Below are positions 8,488-17,279 of a stretch of 64,000 nt of DNA, piece by piece; within the stretch, counting starts at the first letter, position 1; each line of letters begins with the position of its first letter. Made by a program: the position numbers and the translations under genes. The notes below the pieces were generated by a model that ran no database searches, was not told where the DNA came from, and saw only the letters and a program-made list of their open reading frames with translations. Source of the DNA: Harryflintia acetispora (GTDB lineage Bacteria > Bacillota > Clostridia > Oscillospirales > Ruminococcaceae); assembly GCA_004340125.1 (NCBI GenBank), contig SLUK01000004.1:144688-208687 (forward strand). The letters are read 5' to 3'.

Positions 8488-9186
8488 TCATTCCTGCCGC
8501 AGGCGGCAAAACTCCCCCAGAATTTTGACGCTCGCCGAGGAGCCGATCCGCTCGGCCCCGGCCTCGATCATCTGAAGCGCCGAATCAAGCGTGCGGATCC
8601 CGCCCGCCGCCTTGACCTTAATTTTGTCCCCGACCTGCCGCTTCATCAGCCGCACGTCGTCGAGCGTCGCCCCGCCGCTGCCGAAGCCGGTCGAGGTCTT
8701 GACAAAATCCGGCCCCACCGCCAGGGCGATCTCGCACATCGCGCACTTTTCGTCCCCGGTGAGGTAGCAGTTTTCAAAGATCACCTTGCAGACCGCCCCC
8801 TGCTCCCGGCAGACGGCGACGAGCGCCGCCATCTCCCGCTCGAGGTAGGCGTAGTCCTTCGATTTAAGCGCGGTGATGTTGATGACGTAGTCGATCTCCT
8901 GCGCGCCGTTTTCGATCGACTTCCCGGCGGAGAAGACCTTCTCCTCGATGGTGTTCTGCCCGAGCGGGAAGCCGACGGCGGCCCCCACATGCACCCCGCT
9001 GCCGTGCAGCAGCCGGCTGCAAAGCGGCACCTGGACCGGATTGATTGCCACCATTTTAAAGCGGTTCTCGAGGCTCTCGCGGCAGAGGGCTTCGATATCC
9101 GCCTCGGTGGCGCTGGCCGCAAGCTGGGTGTGGTCGAAATACTGTGCCAGGGACTCGCGCGTCAGGGTGTGCAGCAGCTCGCTCAT
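8488..9186 (-). CDS. deoC: Deoxyribose-phosphate aldolase
   Basis: 232 residues, full length. DeoC cleaves 2-deoxyribose-5-phosphate to glyceraldehyde-3-phosphate and acetaldehyde in deoxynucleoside breakdown. The class I aldolase lysines are visible in FVKTSTGFGSGGAT (Schiff-base Lys) and KVKAAGGIRT (second Lys). The phosphate-binding end AERIGSSAS is intact. Its own promoter lies at 9222-9250. No other deo genes (nucleoside phosphorylase, phosphopentomutase) are adjacent, so it is a stand-alone scavenging gene here. Confidence 0.95.
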   Translation of the reverse strand: MSELLHTLTRESLAQYFDHTQLAASATEADIEALCRESLENRFKMVAINPVQVPLCSRLLHGSGVHVGAAVGFPLGQNTIEEKVFSAGKSIENGAQEIDYVINITALKSKDYAYLEREMAALVAVCREQGAVCKVIFENCYLTGDEKCAMCEIALAVGPDFVKTSTGFGSGGATLDDVRLMKRQVGDKIKVKAAGGIRTLDSALQMIEAGAERIGSSASVKILGEFCRLRQE

Positions 9187-9221
9187 GGATGGGCCTCCGT
9201 TTCATGATGGATTCTGCCACC

Positions 9222-9250
9222 ATTATATCCCTCCCGGCCGCTCTTGGCAA
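9222..9250 (-). promoter_or_regulatory. Promoter of deoC
   Basis: Minus strand TTGCCA (9245-9250), 17-base spacer, TATAAT (9222-9227): near-consensus SigA promoter, about 35 bases before the deoC start. Confidence 0.8.
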
Positions 9251-9269
9251 ATGGATTTTGCCCGAAAGC

Positions 9270-9310
9270 AAAACGGGGTGCGGCGACCATCGGTCGCCGC
9301 ACCCCGTTTT
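9270..9310 (-). terminator. Terminator of the MATE gene
   Basis: A perfect 19-bp stem (9270-9288 with 9292-9310) has a 3-base loop. The T-rich end lies on the minus strand, directly after the MATE stop codon. Confidence 0.9.
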
Positions 9311-9317
9311 AATTATT

Positions 9318-10727
9318 TCAGCCCGCCGCCCCGCTGCGCTCCCCCGCACGAAGCAGCCCCGCCCGGAGGGCCGACCCGCGCGGCTTCGCCCCCGAGGGGA
9401 AGCGCCGGGAGAGGTACCACTCGCAGAGCACCAGCGAGCACAGGGTGGCCGCCGGCGCGGCGAAGCCGATCTTGAACATCGACGGGTGCGCCCCGTGGCT
9501 GAACAGGTAGGAAAGCGGGATGCGCACCAGGAAGGTCGCCGCCAGGCTGTGGATCAGCGGGAAGACGGGCCGGCCGCCGCCGCTGAAGAAAGCGTTCATG
9601 CAGAAGACGAAGCAGACCAGCACGCAGTCCGGGCTATAGGAGCGCAGGTACCACGCGCCGCTCTCGATTACCGCCGGGTCCTTGGTGAAGAGCCCGATCA
9701 GCCCGGGGGCGTTAAGCTGCGCAGCCGCAAAGCAGCATAGGCCGAAGAAGAGCGAGAGCCCCACGGCCATGTTGAGGCAGCGCCGCGCGCGCTCCATCAG
9801 GCCCGCGCCCTTGTGCTGGGCGGTCATGGCCGAGAGGGCCGCAGCAAAGGCGGTGGTGGGCAGCATGCTGAACGCGATCAGCTTCTCGGTGATCCCCACC
9901 GAGGCCGAGGCGACGAGGCCCATCCCGTTGATGATGGCGGTGATGATCAAAAACGAGACGTTGACCAGCCCCTCCTGCAGCGCGATGGGCAGTCCGGCCA
10001 TGAGGATCCCCTTGGCCGCGTAGAGCTTGAAGCAGGGCTCATGCTGCCGGTAGCGGGAAAAGAAGCCCCTCAGAAGCAGGTAGAGCGCCGCCAGCAGCAG
10101 GCTCGCCGCCTGGGCGATCACGGTCGAGACCGCCGCACCCGGCGCCCCCAGGCGCATGACCCCCACGAACAGCAGGTCGGTCGAGACGTTGATCACGCAG
10201 GCCACCGCGATCAGGATCAGCGGAGTGCGCGAATCCCCCAGCCCGCGCAGCACCCCGCTGATGACGTTGTAGCCCACGATGAAGAGGATCCCGCACGCGC
10301 AGATGAAGAGGTATTCCTTGGTGGTGCGCACCGCCTCCCGCGGCACACGCATCCACCGGCAGATCGGGCCGAGCAGCGCGATGGTCCCGCCGCTCATCAG
10401 CAGCGAGAGCGCCCCGAAGACCAGCACCCCGGTCTTGATGGCGTGGGCTACGTCCCGGCTGCGGCGCGCGCCGTAATACTGGCCGATGAGCACGGTGCCG
10501 CCGCTGGTCAGCCCGATCGAGAGCCCGGTGATGGTCTGCATGATCTGCCCCCCGGTGGCGACCGCCGAGACCCCCACCGAATCCGAGAAGCGCCCGACCA
10601 TGAACAGGTCGGACGCCCCGTAGCAGGCCTGCAGGATGTTGGAGAGCAAAAACGGCAATGAAAAGCGCACCAGGGTCCAAAAGGCATTCCCCTGCGTCAG
10701 GCGCGTCTGCCCCGCCATGGCCTTCAT
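9318..10727 (-). CDS. MATE-family efflux transporter
   Basis: 469 residues with about 12 transmembrane helices in two homologous halves, the normal MATE size. The N-terminal half carries FSLPFLLSNILQACYGASDLFMVGRF, typical of the DinF/NorM-like Clostridial subgroup, with GQYYGAR in the first cytoplasmic loop. Such pumps exchange Na+ or H+ for drugs or metabolites; the substrate cannot be predicted. GGGAGGGGG precedes two possible ATGs (10727 and 10718); the second has the more usual spacing, so the true protein may be three residues shorter. It has its own terminator. Confidence 0.9.
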   Translation of the reverse strand: MKAMAGQTRLTQGNAFWTLVRFSLPFLLSNILQACYGASDLFMVGRFSDSVGVSAVATGGQIMQTITGLSIGLTSGGTVLIGQYYGARRSRDVAHAIKTGVLVFGALSLLMSGGTIALLGPICRWMRVPREAVRTTKEYLFICACGILFIVGYNVISGVLRGLGDSRTPLILIAVACVINVSTDLLFVGVMRLGAPGAAVSTVIAQAASLLLAALYLLLRGFFSRYRQHEPCFKLYAAKGILMAGLPIALQEGLVNVSFLIITAIINGMGLVASASVGITEKLIAFSMLPTTAFAAALSAMTAQHKGAGLMERARRCLNMAVGLSLFFGLCCFAAAQLNAPGLIGLFTKDPAVIESGAWYLRSYSPDCVLVCFVFCMNAFFSGGGRPVFPLIHSLAATFLVRIPLSYLFSHGAHPSMFKIGFAAPAATLCSLVLCEWYLSRRFPSGAKPRGSALRAGLLRAGERSGAAG

Positions 10728-10787
10728 CCCCCTCCCGGCAAAAAATAAGCTGTTTTATCTTTATGCCGCAGGGGAAAGGGTTATGTA

Positions 10788-12287
10788 TCAGCGCAGCAGC
10801 ACCCAGAGATTGAGCGCCAGCACCACCGCCGCAAGGCAGGCCACCGCGGCTGTCCAGAAGCGGTATTCCCGGTCCATCTTCGCCTTTTCATCTGCGCCGG
10901 GGGGCTCGGGCAGGGGCGCTTCCTCCCGCGCTGGCGCGGGGTACCGCTTGCGGCACGCCGCCCAGAGCAGCAGCCCCAGCGCGCACCACGCTATGCCCGC
11001 CAGCACGGCGCCCCGGTCCAGCTGGGTCATCAGCAGCAGGTAGATGGCGACGCTCACCGGCGCGCCCACCCGGATTCCCGGCGCGCGGTAGGGGCGCGCG
11101 AGGCGCGGCATACGCCGGCGCAGCCCGCAGGCGGAAAGGATCCCGATCACATAGTAGAGCAGGGTGGCAAAGAGGGAGAGCGAGGCGATGTAGGGGATCG
11201 AGTCGGTACTCACCAGCGCGATCATCAGCGCCCCCAGGACGAGGATCGCCGGGACGGGCGTCTGCCGGCGCGGATGGAGCTTGCCGAAGAAGGCGGGCAG
11301 AGCGCCGTCGCGCGCCATGGTGTAGAGGTAGCGCGCCGGGGCGCTGACGCTCGCGTTGAGGGTGGAGAAATCCCCGCCGAAGGCGATCCCGGCGCAGAGC
11401 AGCACCAGCGGCAGCCCCGCCACCCCCGCCAGGCGCATCCCCTCGGCGTAGGGCGCCGCCGCCTCGGCCAGGGCATGCAAATTCCCCGACGGCACCAGGC
11501 AGAGCAGCGCCCACTGGAACAGCCCGTTGACCGCAAAGACCAGAAAGGGGGCCAGGAAGAGAGCCCTCGGCAGGTTGATCTGCGGATGGCGGATTTCCTC
11601 CCCCATCGCGCAGCAGGTCTCGAACCCGGCGAAGCACCACCAGATTAAGGCCACGCACCCGAGAAAGCCACCCGGGGTCAGATAGCGCGCCTCCACCGCG
11701 AACGAGGCCGTGAAATGCATGCTCGGCAAAGAGGAGAGGATCCAGACGGCGGCCACCCCCCAGAAGAAGAAAAGAAAACCGTTTTGCAGCCGCCCGGTCA
11801 GCTCGACCCCGCACAGCGCCAGCACCAAAAAGGCGGCCAGCGCGAGGCAGGCGAGCGCCCGATCGCTCAGCGGCAGCGCGATCCCCAGCGCCCCAAGCAG
11901 GGTGCGCAGATAGAAGCTGAAGGCCAGCGCCTCGCCGCTGGCCACCGACACCATCGAGATGATGAAGTTCCATCCCGCGAGCATCCCCATCGGGCGGCCA
12001 AGCCCCAGCGAGGCGTATTGATAGGTCCCGCCCGCAAAGGGGAGCGAGGCGCCCATCTCGGCGTAGAGCAGGGACGGATAGACGCTCACCGCCAGCGCCG
12101 CCAATGTCGCCAGGATCACGGCGGGGCCGAGCATCCCCACCACGTTGGCCCCCACCGTGAACAACCCGACCCCGATCACCGTGCCCACGGTGATGGTGAT
12201 GGTCTCCCGCAGCCCCAGGCAGCGCCTGAGCCCGGCCTGCGGCGACGGGCCGTCTTTGTGTTCGTTTTGCATGTCGGACACCCCCAA
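10788..12287 (-). CDS. APC-superfamily amino acid permease
   Basis: 499 residues with about 12 to 14 transmembrane helices. The first helix contains ITVGTVIGVGLFTVGANVVG, the unwound Gly-rich substrate site of APC transporters, and LPFAGGTYQYASLGLG is the matching second conserved stretch. This fits the amino acid/polyamine/organocation family (secondary uptake or exchange of amino acids in the cell membrane). The specific amino acid cannot be told. It stands alone between the MATE gene and a PHP phosphatase, with no catabolic gene alongside. Confidence 0.9.
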   Translation of the reverse strand: MGVSDMQNEHKDGPSPQAGLRRCLGLRETITITVGTVIGVGLFTVGANVVGMLGPAVILATLAALAVSVYPSLLYAEMGASLPFAGGTYQYASLGLGRPMGMLAGWNFIISMVSVASGEALAFSFYLRTLLGALGIALPLSDRALACLALAAFLVLALCGVELTGRLQNGFLFFFWGVAAVWILSSLPSMHFTASFAVEARYLTPGGFLGCVALIWWCFAGFETCCAMGEEIRHPQINLPRALFLAPFLVFAVNGLFQWALLCLVPSGNLHALAEAAAPYAEGMRLAGVAGLPLVLLCAGIAFGGDFSTLNASVSAPARYLYTMARDGALPAFFGKLHPRRQTPVPAILVLGALMIALVSTDSIPYIASLSLFATLLYYVIGILSACGLRRRMPRLARPYRAPGIRVGAPVSVAIYLLLMTQLDRGAVLAGIAWCALGLLLWAACRKRYPAPAREEAPLPEPPGADEKAKMDREYRFWTAAVACLAAVVLALNLWVLLR

Positions 12288-12365
12288 TGATTTCTCATCA
12301 TCCTATGCCAAAACGGGAAAAAAGGGTTCCGACGGCAAGAAATTGCCCGTCTTTCCGGCCCGGCG

Positions 12366-12404
12366 CAAAAAAGCGGCCGCAAGGACAATCCTTGCGGCCG
12401 CTTT
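12366..12404 (-). terminator. Terminator of the PHP phosphatase gene
   Basis: A perfect 15-bp stem (12370-12384 with 12390-12404) is followed by a run of T on the minus strand. Confidence 0.9.
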
Positions 12405-12429
12405 AAAACTGGAGGGAGCGTTTTCGCTC

Positions 12430-13221
12430 CTAGGTGATTTTGATCTGCTCGGGCCCCCCGGCGCGAAAGCGGGTGATATAGCGAAACCCCGCCCCCTTTG
12501 CCAGCTCCAGCGCCTCGGGAATCCGGTTGCCGAGCTCCCAGGCGCTGTGCGCGTCCGAGCCGGCGCTCAGCAGCTCGCCGCCGAGCTCGCGGTAGCGGGT
12601 CAGCACATCCAGCCCCCAGGGGTGCTCCCGCCAGGCGGAGGTGTTGACCTCCAGCGCCTGGCCGTGGGTGATCAGGTGTTTAAAAATTGCGTCAAAGGCG
12701 TCGGGCGCGTCCCGGTAGCGGACCGCCCGGTCCTCCCAGGGGGCGTGCTTGCAGACGAAGTCGTAGTGCCCGAGCACCTGGAAGTAGGGGCAGGTGCCGA
12801 GGAGCTTCGCCGTCTGCTCGAGGTAGCAGCGCACCACCTCCCGCTTCCCGCCGCGGCTGTAAAACTGCGGGACGTAGGCCCCCACCCCGCCGACCGAATG
12901 GACCGAGCCGATGACGTAGTCGAGCTCCATCCCCTCGATCAGCGCCCGGGAGCGGGCGGAGGTACCGCTATCCTCCAGGCTCACCTCGGCCCCGCGCAGC
13001 ACGGTGAGCCCCTTCCCTTCGGGAGAGAATTCCTCCACCGCCCGTTTACAGCGGGTGAAGTCGGCGGGCGCCTTCCCCTCGGCGACCCCCGCGCGGTCGA
13101 GATCGACATGCTCGGTGAAGCCAAGGGTGCCAATGCCGCGCGCGAGCGCCGCCTCCATCATCGCCAGCGGCGGATCGTCGGCGTCATAGGAGCAGTCTGA
13201 ATGGGTATGTAAATCCAGCAT
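12430..13221 (-). CDS. PHP-domain histidinol-phosphatase family protein
   Basis: 263 residues. The N-terminal MLDLHTHSDCSYDA and TLGFTEHVDL give the first metal-binding histidines of the PHP fold. Later IGSVHSVGG, LGHYDFVCK, LEVNTSAW and SAGSDAHSAWELG complete the three-metal site. The length and the GSDAH end match HisJ/HisK-type histidinol-phosphatases, the step before histidinol dehydrogenase in histidine synthesis. No other his gene is present, so another phosphomonoester substrate is possible. It lies downstream of the ABC transporter permease gene (27-base gap) and could be read from that operon. Confidence 0.8.
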   Translation of the reverse strand: MLDLHTHSDCSYDADDPPLAMMEAALARGIGTLGFTEHVDLDRAGVAEGKAPADFTRCKRAVEEFSPEGKGLTVLRGAEVSLEDSGTSARSRALIEGMELDYVIGSVHSVGGVGAYVPQFYSRGGKREVVRCYLEQTAKLLGTCPYFQVLGHYDFVCKHAPWEDRAVRYRDAPDAFDAIFKHLITHGQALEVNTSAWREHPWGLDVLTRYRELGGELLSAGSDAHSAWELGNRIPEALELAKGAGFRYITRFRAGGPEQIKIT

Positions 13222-13248
13222 GAGCGGCCCTCCCCGTCAAAGTATCGT

Positions 13249-14907
13249 TTACATGGTGATTTCTTTTCCGTTGCTCAGGCGGTTGAAAATCAGCAGTGAG
13301 GCGACCGTCAGCACCGTCAGCACGGTCGCCATGGCCGCGGCGATCCCGTAGTTGCCCCGGATGATCTGGGTGTATACCGCCACCGTCAGGGTCTGTGTTT
13401 TTCCGGTGTAGAGGATGATCGCCGTGGACAGCTCGCTGATCATGGTGACCCAGCTGAGGATCGCCCCCGCGAGGACGCCGGAGGCCATCATCGGCACCGT
13501 GATCCTGAAGAAGGTTTTGATCTTGCTGCTGCCCAGCGACAGGGCGGCCTCCTCGATGCTGATCGGGATCTGCTGCAAAATCGCCACCGACGAACGGGTG
13601 GTATAAGGCAGGCGCCGGATGATCAGCGCGATGACCATGATGGTCATGGTGCCGCTGAGCAGGATAGGCCGGGTGTTGAAGGCGGTGAGCATGGCGATAC
13701 CGACCACCGTTCCGGGGATCACATAGGGGATCATCGAGATCACGTCCACCGTATTGGTGACGAGGTTGCGCCGGCGCACGGTGACATAGGCCATCAGCAC
13801 GGCGATGAACACCACGCATGCGAGCGCCACCACCGGGATGATCAGGGTGTTGCGGATGCTGTTGCCAAGGCGGTCGACCATCTTCACGTAGCTGTCGAAC
13901 GAGTATCCCTTGACAAAGGTGACCCCCTTGGTTTTGAGGAAGGAGGTATAGGTGACGTAGACCTGCGGCAGGATCGAAATCCCCACCACCAGGTAGCAGA
14001 TTGCGTGCACGATGATTTTTGCCGCGCCCTTGAGCTCCTTCTCCTCGATCGGGTGGAGGGAATTCATGGAAAAGGCCTTTTTTGTCCCGACATACTTCTG
14101 GATCAGGAATACGACGGTGGTGATGGCCAGCGCGATGATCGCGATGGCCGAGGCGAAGCCCTTGTTTTTGGAGACCTCGCCGATGAATTCGCTGTAAAGG
14201 ATGACCGGGAAGGTGCGGTACCCCTCGCCGATGAGCATGGGCGTGCCGAAGTCGGAGAGCGCGCACATGAACACCATCAAAGCGGCGGCCAGCACGGTGG
14301 GCATGATGAGCGGCAGCACCACGGTAAAGAAACGCCTGAAGCCGGTGCGGCCCATGTTGGCGCTGGCCTCCATCAGGGAGTTGTCCACCTTGCGCAGCGC
14401 CCCCTGCACATACAGGAAGATGAGGCTGTAGAGCTGGGTGGTAAAGACCAGGAGAATCCCCCCAAAGCCGTAGATATCCGGCATTTGGATCCCCAGCAGG
14501 CCGCCAAAGAACTTGGTGATGACCCCGTTGCGCCCCAGCAGCAGGATCCAGGAATACGCGCCCACAAAGGGGGCGGACATCGAGGAGATGATGATCAGGA
14601 TGCTCAGCAGCTTCTTTCCCTTGATCTTATAGACCGTCAGGAAATAGGCCAAGGGCACCCCGGCGAGCAGCGAGGTGGCCGTCGCCGCGATCGACACCTT
14701 GAAGGAATTGCTCAGCGTCGACGAGTAATAGGGCTTGGAGAAAAAGCGGATGAAATGCTCAAAGGAAAACCGGCCGGTTTCGGTGCTGGTAAAGGCCATC
14801 GCCGTCAGGTTGGCCAGCGGGAACAGCAGGAACAGGCCATAGAAGCCCAGCATCAGCAGCGTTATGCCGCCCCAGGCATCGAGGCGGAATTTGTTGTTGT
14901 TTTTCAT
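13249..14907 (-). CDS. ABC transporter permease, fused two-module (ferric iron type)
   Basis: 552 residues. The start is ATG 14907, overlapping the stop of the ATPase gene as ATGA, which shows translational coupling. Two homologous six-helix modules are fused in one chain, the layout of FbpB/SfuB-type permeases for Fe3+ and also of some phosphonate or phosphorylated-compound importers. Each half has an EAA loop for the ATPase: MEASANMGRTGFRRFFTVVL in the first, IEEAALSLGSSKIKTFFRIT in the second. The open frame continues well upstream of this start but overlaps the ATPase gene and is not translated sense. Partner genes: ATPase (14904-15980) and binding lipoprotein (16071-17177). Confidence 0.92.
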   Translation of the reverse strand: MKNNNKFRLDAWGGITLLMLGFYGLFLLFPLANLTAMAFTSTETGRFSFEHFIRFFSKPYYSSTLSNSFKVSIAATATSLLAGVPLAYFLTVYKIKGKKLLSILIIISSMSAPFVGAYSWILLLGRNGVITKFFGGLLGIQMPDIYGFGGILLVFTTQLYSLIFLYVQGALRKVDNSLMEASANMGRTGFRRFFTVVLPLIMPTVLAAALMVFMCALSDFGTPMLIGEGYRTFPVILYSEFIGEVSKNKGFASAIAIIALAITTVVFLIQKYVGTKKAFSMNSLHPIEEKELKGAAKIIVHAICYLVVGISILPQVYVTYTSFLKTKGVTFVKGYSFDSYVKMVDRLGNSIRNTLIIPVVALACVVFIAVLMAYVTVRRRNLVTNTVDVISMIPYVIPGTVVGIAMLTAFNTRPILLSGTMTIMVIALIIRRLPYTTRSSVAILQQIPISIEEAALSLGSSKIKTFFRITVPMMASGVLAGAILSWVTMISELSTAIILYTGKTQTLTVAVYTQIIRGNYGIAAAMATVLTVLTVASLLIFNRLSNGKEITM

Positions 14908-15980
14908 GACGCTTCCCCCCTGAGGAGGTTGCGGCTGCCGTCCCCGGTGAACAGGTTGATCTTTTCCTTTTTGACCATGAGGTTCACCGCGGTCCCGGCG
15001 GGGATCAGCTCCTCCATCGTGGATTCCTGGATCAGCTCGATCTTCTCCCCGCCCGACAGGCGGATGATATAATGGGTATTGAGCCCCAGATAGATGCTGT
15101 CCAGCACCGTGCCGCGCAGCCCGGTTTCCCCGTCGGCGATGACGATCTCCTCCGGGCGCACCGATACCTTGAGCGGCTGGTCGCCGATCTTGTCCCACAT
15201 GCCGTTTTGCAGCAGATACCCCTGGTCCAGCCGCAGCTTCCCGTCGCGGTATTCCCCCTCGAGCACATTGGTGCGCCCGATGAAGGTCGCGACAAAGAGG
15301 TTGCGGGGCCGCTGGTAGATGTCCTTGGGGGTGCCCAGATGCTGGATCACGCCGTCCTTCATCACCGCGATGGTGTCGCTGATGGACATGGCCTCCTCCT
15401 GGTCGTGGGTGACGTAGACGGTGGTGATCCCCACCTCCTTCTGGATGTCCCGGATGGCCTGGCGCATCTCCAGGCGCAGCTTGGCGTCCAGGTTGGAGAG
15501 CGGCTCGTCCATGAGCAGCACGTCCGGGCGGATCGCCAGCGCTCTCGCCAGCGCCACGCGCTGCTGCTGCCCGCCCGACAGGTTTTCAGGCAGCCGGTCG
15601 GCGTACTGGTCGATCTGCATGAGCTTTAAAAAGCGCTGTGCCTCGGCGGTCACCTGGGATTTTGGAATCTTGCGGTTTTTCAGCCCGAACTCCACGTTCT
15701 GGCGCACCGTCATGTGGGGGAAGATGGCATAGTTCTGGAACACCATGCCGATGTTGCGCCGGCTCGGGTCGATGTCGTTGATCCGCCGCTCGTTAAAGTA
15801 GAAGTCCCCGCCCTCGATCGAATTGAAGCCCGCGATCATCCGCAGCAGGGTGGTCTTCCCGCAGCCGGAGGGCCCCAGCAGGGTAAAGAGCTCCCCATCC
15901 CGGATGTCCAGGTTCAGCCCGGAGATCACCGTATTGCTCCCATATTTTTTTACCGCGTTGGATATTTTAATTTTACTCAT
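14904..15980 (-). CDS. ABC transporter ATP-binding subunit (ferric iron/spermidine type)
   Basis: 358 residues from ATG 15980; an ATG 15 bases earlier has a poorer ribosome site. Walker A GPSGCGKTT, Q-loop MVFQNYAIFPHMTV, ABC signature LSGGQQQRVALARAL, Walker B VLLMDEPLSNLDAK and the switch His in YVTHDQEEAM are all intact. After about residue 235 comes a TOBE-type regulatory domain (VRPEEIVIADGETGLRG). This places it with the FbpC/PotA/MalK group. It powers the adjacent fused permease. A stem-loop at 16017-16055 separates it from the upstream binding-protein gene and may lower its expression relative to that gene. Confidence 0.93.
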   Translation of the reverse strand: MSKIKISNAVKKYGSNTVISGLNLDIRDGELFTLLGPSGCGKTTLLRMIAGFNSIEGGDFYFNERRINDIDPSRRNIGMVFQNYAIFPHMTVRQNVEFGLKNRKIPKSQVTAEAQRFLKLMQIDQYADRLPENLSGGQQQRVALARALAIRPDVLLMDEPLSNLDAKLRLEMRQAIRDIQKEVGITTVYVTHDQEEAMSISDTIAVMKDGVIQHLGTPKDIYQRPRNLFVATFIGRTNVLEGEYRDGKLRLDQGYLLQNGMWDKIGDQPLKVSVRPEEIVIADGETGLRGTVLDSIYLGLNTHYIIRLSGGEKIELIQESTMEELIPAGTAVNLMVKKEKINLFTGDGSRNLLRGEAS

Positions 15981-16016
15981 CCTGCACACCTGCATTTCAT
16001 ATTGATGGGTCCCTTT

Positions 16017-16055
16017 AAAAGCGGCGAGGCTTTGGAGTGTTCCAAAGCCTCACCG
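16017..16055 (-). terminator. Stem-loop between binding-protein and ATPase genes, probably leaky
   Basis: An 11-bp perfect core (16026-16036 with 16041-16051) extends to about 15 bp with one G-T pair, followed on the minus strand by CTTTTAAAGGG. The short T-run suggests partial termination, as often seen after the first gene of binding-protein transporter operons. Confidence 0.6.
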
Positions 16056-16070
16056 TTTCCGAAAACCGAA

Positions 16071-17177
16071 TCAGCCGGGGTATACATCCTGGAACACATC
16101 CATATACCGGTTGACAATCGTCTGGCTGTTGCCGTCGTAGAATTCCTTGTCCTCGTGCAGCACATTGATCTCCGACGCGGGCACGAAGTAGTCCGGATAT
16201 TCGACGTCGTCGCGCGCCGGGCGGATCCCCAGCTCGGAGCAGAAGATGTTCTGCACCTCCTTGGTCATGATAAAATCCAAAAACAGCTTGCCGTTTTCCG
16301 GGTGCTTGCAGTTTTTGATCAGCCCCGAGGTGCTCGGGTCCACGCTGACCCCTTCCTTGGCGTAGACCACCTTGATGGGTGCGCCGTCCCGCACCAGGGT
16401 GATCCCCGCCTCCTCATAGGAGGTGCCGACCACCATCTCGCCGTCCGCGACGGCTTTCCAGACAGCGCCCGAGCCGGACTGGAGCTTCCCGTCGAGATTC
16501 TCAATAAACCTGGCGATGAAATCCCAGCCGGCCGCCTCATCCCCGCCGCCGATGCCCTCCAGCATGGAGACGATGTGGGCGTAGGCGTTGGAGGACACGG
16601 TCGGGTCTGCGAAAGCGATCTTGCCCTTGAGCGCGGGGTTGAGCAGGTCCTCGTAGCCGTTGATTTCGATGTCTCCGATCAGGTCGGTGTTCACCACGAT
16701 GATGGTGGCGTCCACGTTGTGATTGGTGATATAGCCGGTGGTGTTTTTGCAGGTATCAATCAGTTCGCTGTCGTTTGAGGTTACATAATCCTCAAAGACG
16801 TCGCGGTACTGGCTGTAGGTGGAGGCTCCGCCGCCGAAGATGACGTCGGCATAGGGCGCTTCCTTCTCGGCATCGGCCCTCGCCACGATCTCGCCGGTAT
16901 TTCCGGTGATCACTTCGCAGTCGATCCCATACTTTTCCGAGAAGAGCGGGACCACCGCGTTGATCTGCGCCTCGGTCGAAGGGGAGTAGATCACGAGCTT
17001 CTTTTCCGCATCCCCCACCGTACCGCTGTCCCCCTGTCCGCCCGCCTCGCTCGCCGGGGCTTGTGATCCGCTCTCCGGCTGCGATGAGGGCTCGGACGAG
17101 CCGCTCTTGCATCCGGCGGCCGAGGCCGCGATCATCGCGATGGAAAGCGCCAGCGCCAACCTTCTAAACCGTTTCAT
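16071..17177 (-). CDS. Extracellular solute-binding lipoprotein of the ABC transporter
   Basis: 368 residues from ATG 17177, 6 bases after GGAGGAG; an in-frame ATG at 17216 has no such site and lies within the promoter. The N-terminus is a lipoprotein signal (MKRFRRLALAL..., lipobox ASAAGC), followed by a Ser/Gln/Gly-rich linker. The mature part reads KKLVIYSPSTEAQINAVVPLF, VITGNTGEIVARADAEKEAP and DVIFGGGASTYSQ, typical of the AfuA/FbpA-type family that binds ferric iron or small phosphorylated or sulfonated acids. The exact ligand is undetermined. It has its own promoter with an inverted repeat (17215-17247) and sits between its transporter partners and a dedicated two-component system. Confidence 0.9.
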   Translation of the reverse strand: MKRFRRLALALSIAMIAASAAGCKSGSSEPSSQPESGSQAPASEAGGQGDSGTVGDAEKKLVIYSPSTEAQINAVVPLFSEKYGIDCEVITGNTGEIVARADAEKEAPYADVIFGGGASTYSQYRDVFEDYVTSNDSELIDTCKNTTGYITNHNVDATIIVVNTDLIGDIEINGYEDLLNPALKGKIAFADPTVSSNAYAHIVSMLEGIGGGDEAAGWDFIARFIENLDGKLQSGSGAVWKAVADGEMVVGTSYEEAGITLVRDGAPIKVVYAKEGVSVDPSTSGLIKNCKHPENGKLFLDFIMTKEVQNIFCSELGIRPARDDVEYPDYFVPASEINVLHEDKEFYDGNSQTIVNRYMDVFQDVYPG

Positions 17178-17214
17178 GAAGTCTCCTCCTTTGTTATCTG
17201 GATTTCTTGTCTTC

Positions 17215-17247
17215 ATGATACCATCGCGGTATTTCGTTGAAAATACC
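17215..17247 (-). promoter_or_regulatory. Promoter of the ABC operon with overlapping inverted repeat
   Basis: Minus strand TTTTCA (17238-17243), 17-base spacer, TATCAT (17215-17220). A perfect inverted repeat GGTATTT-N6-AAATACC (17228-17247) covers the -35 and part of the spacer and is a candidate operator. Confidence 0.65.
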
Positions 17248-17279
17248 AGAAAACTGTCTGTTTTGGAGAAAATTCTGCT

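Noticed and set aside
13184..14266. 360-residue minus-strand frame inside the permease gene
   Set aside because: His/Asp/Gly-rich out-of-frame translation of the permease; the permease frame has transmembrane helices and conserved EAA loops.
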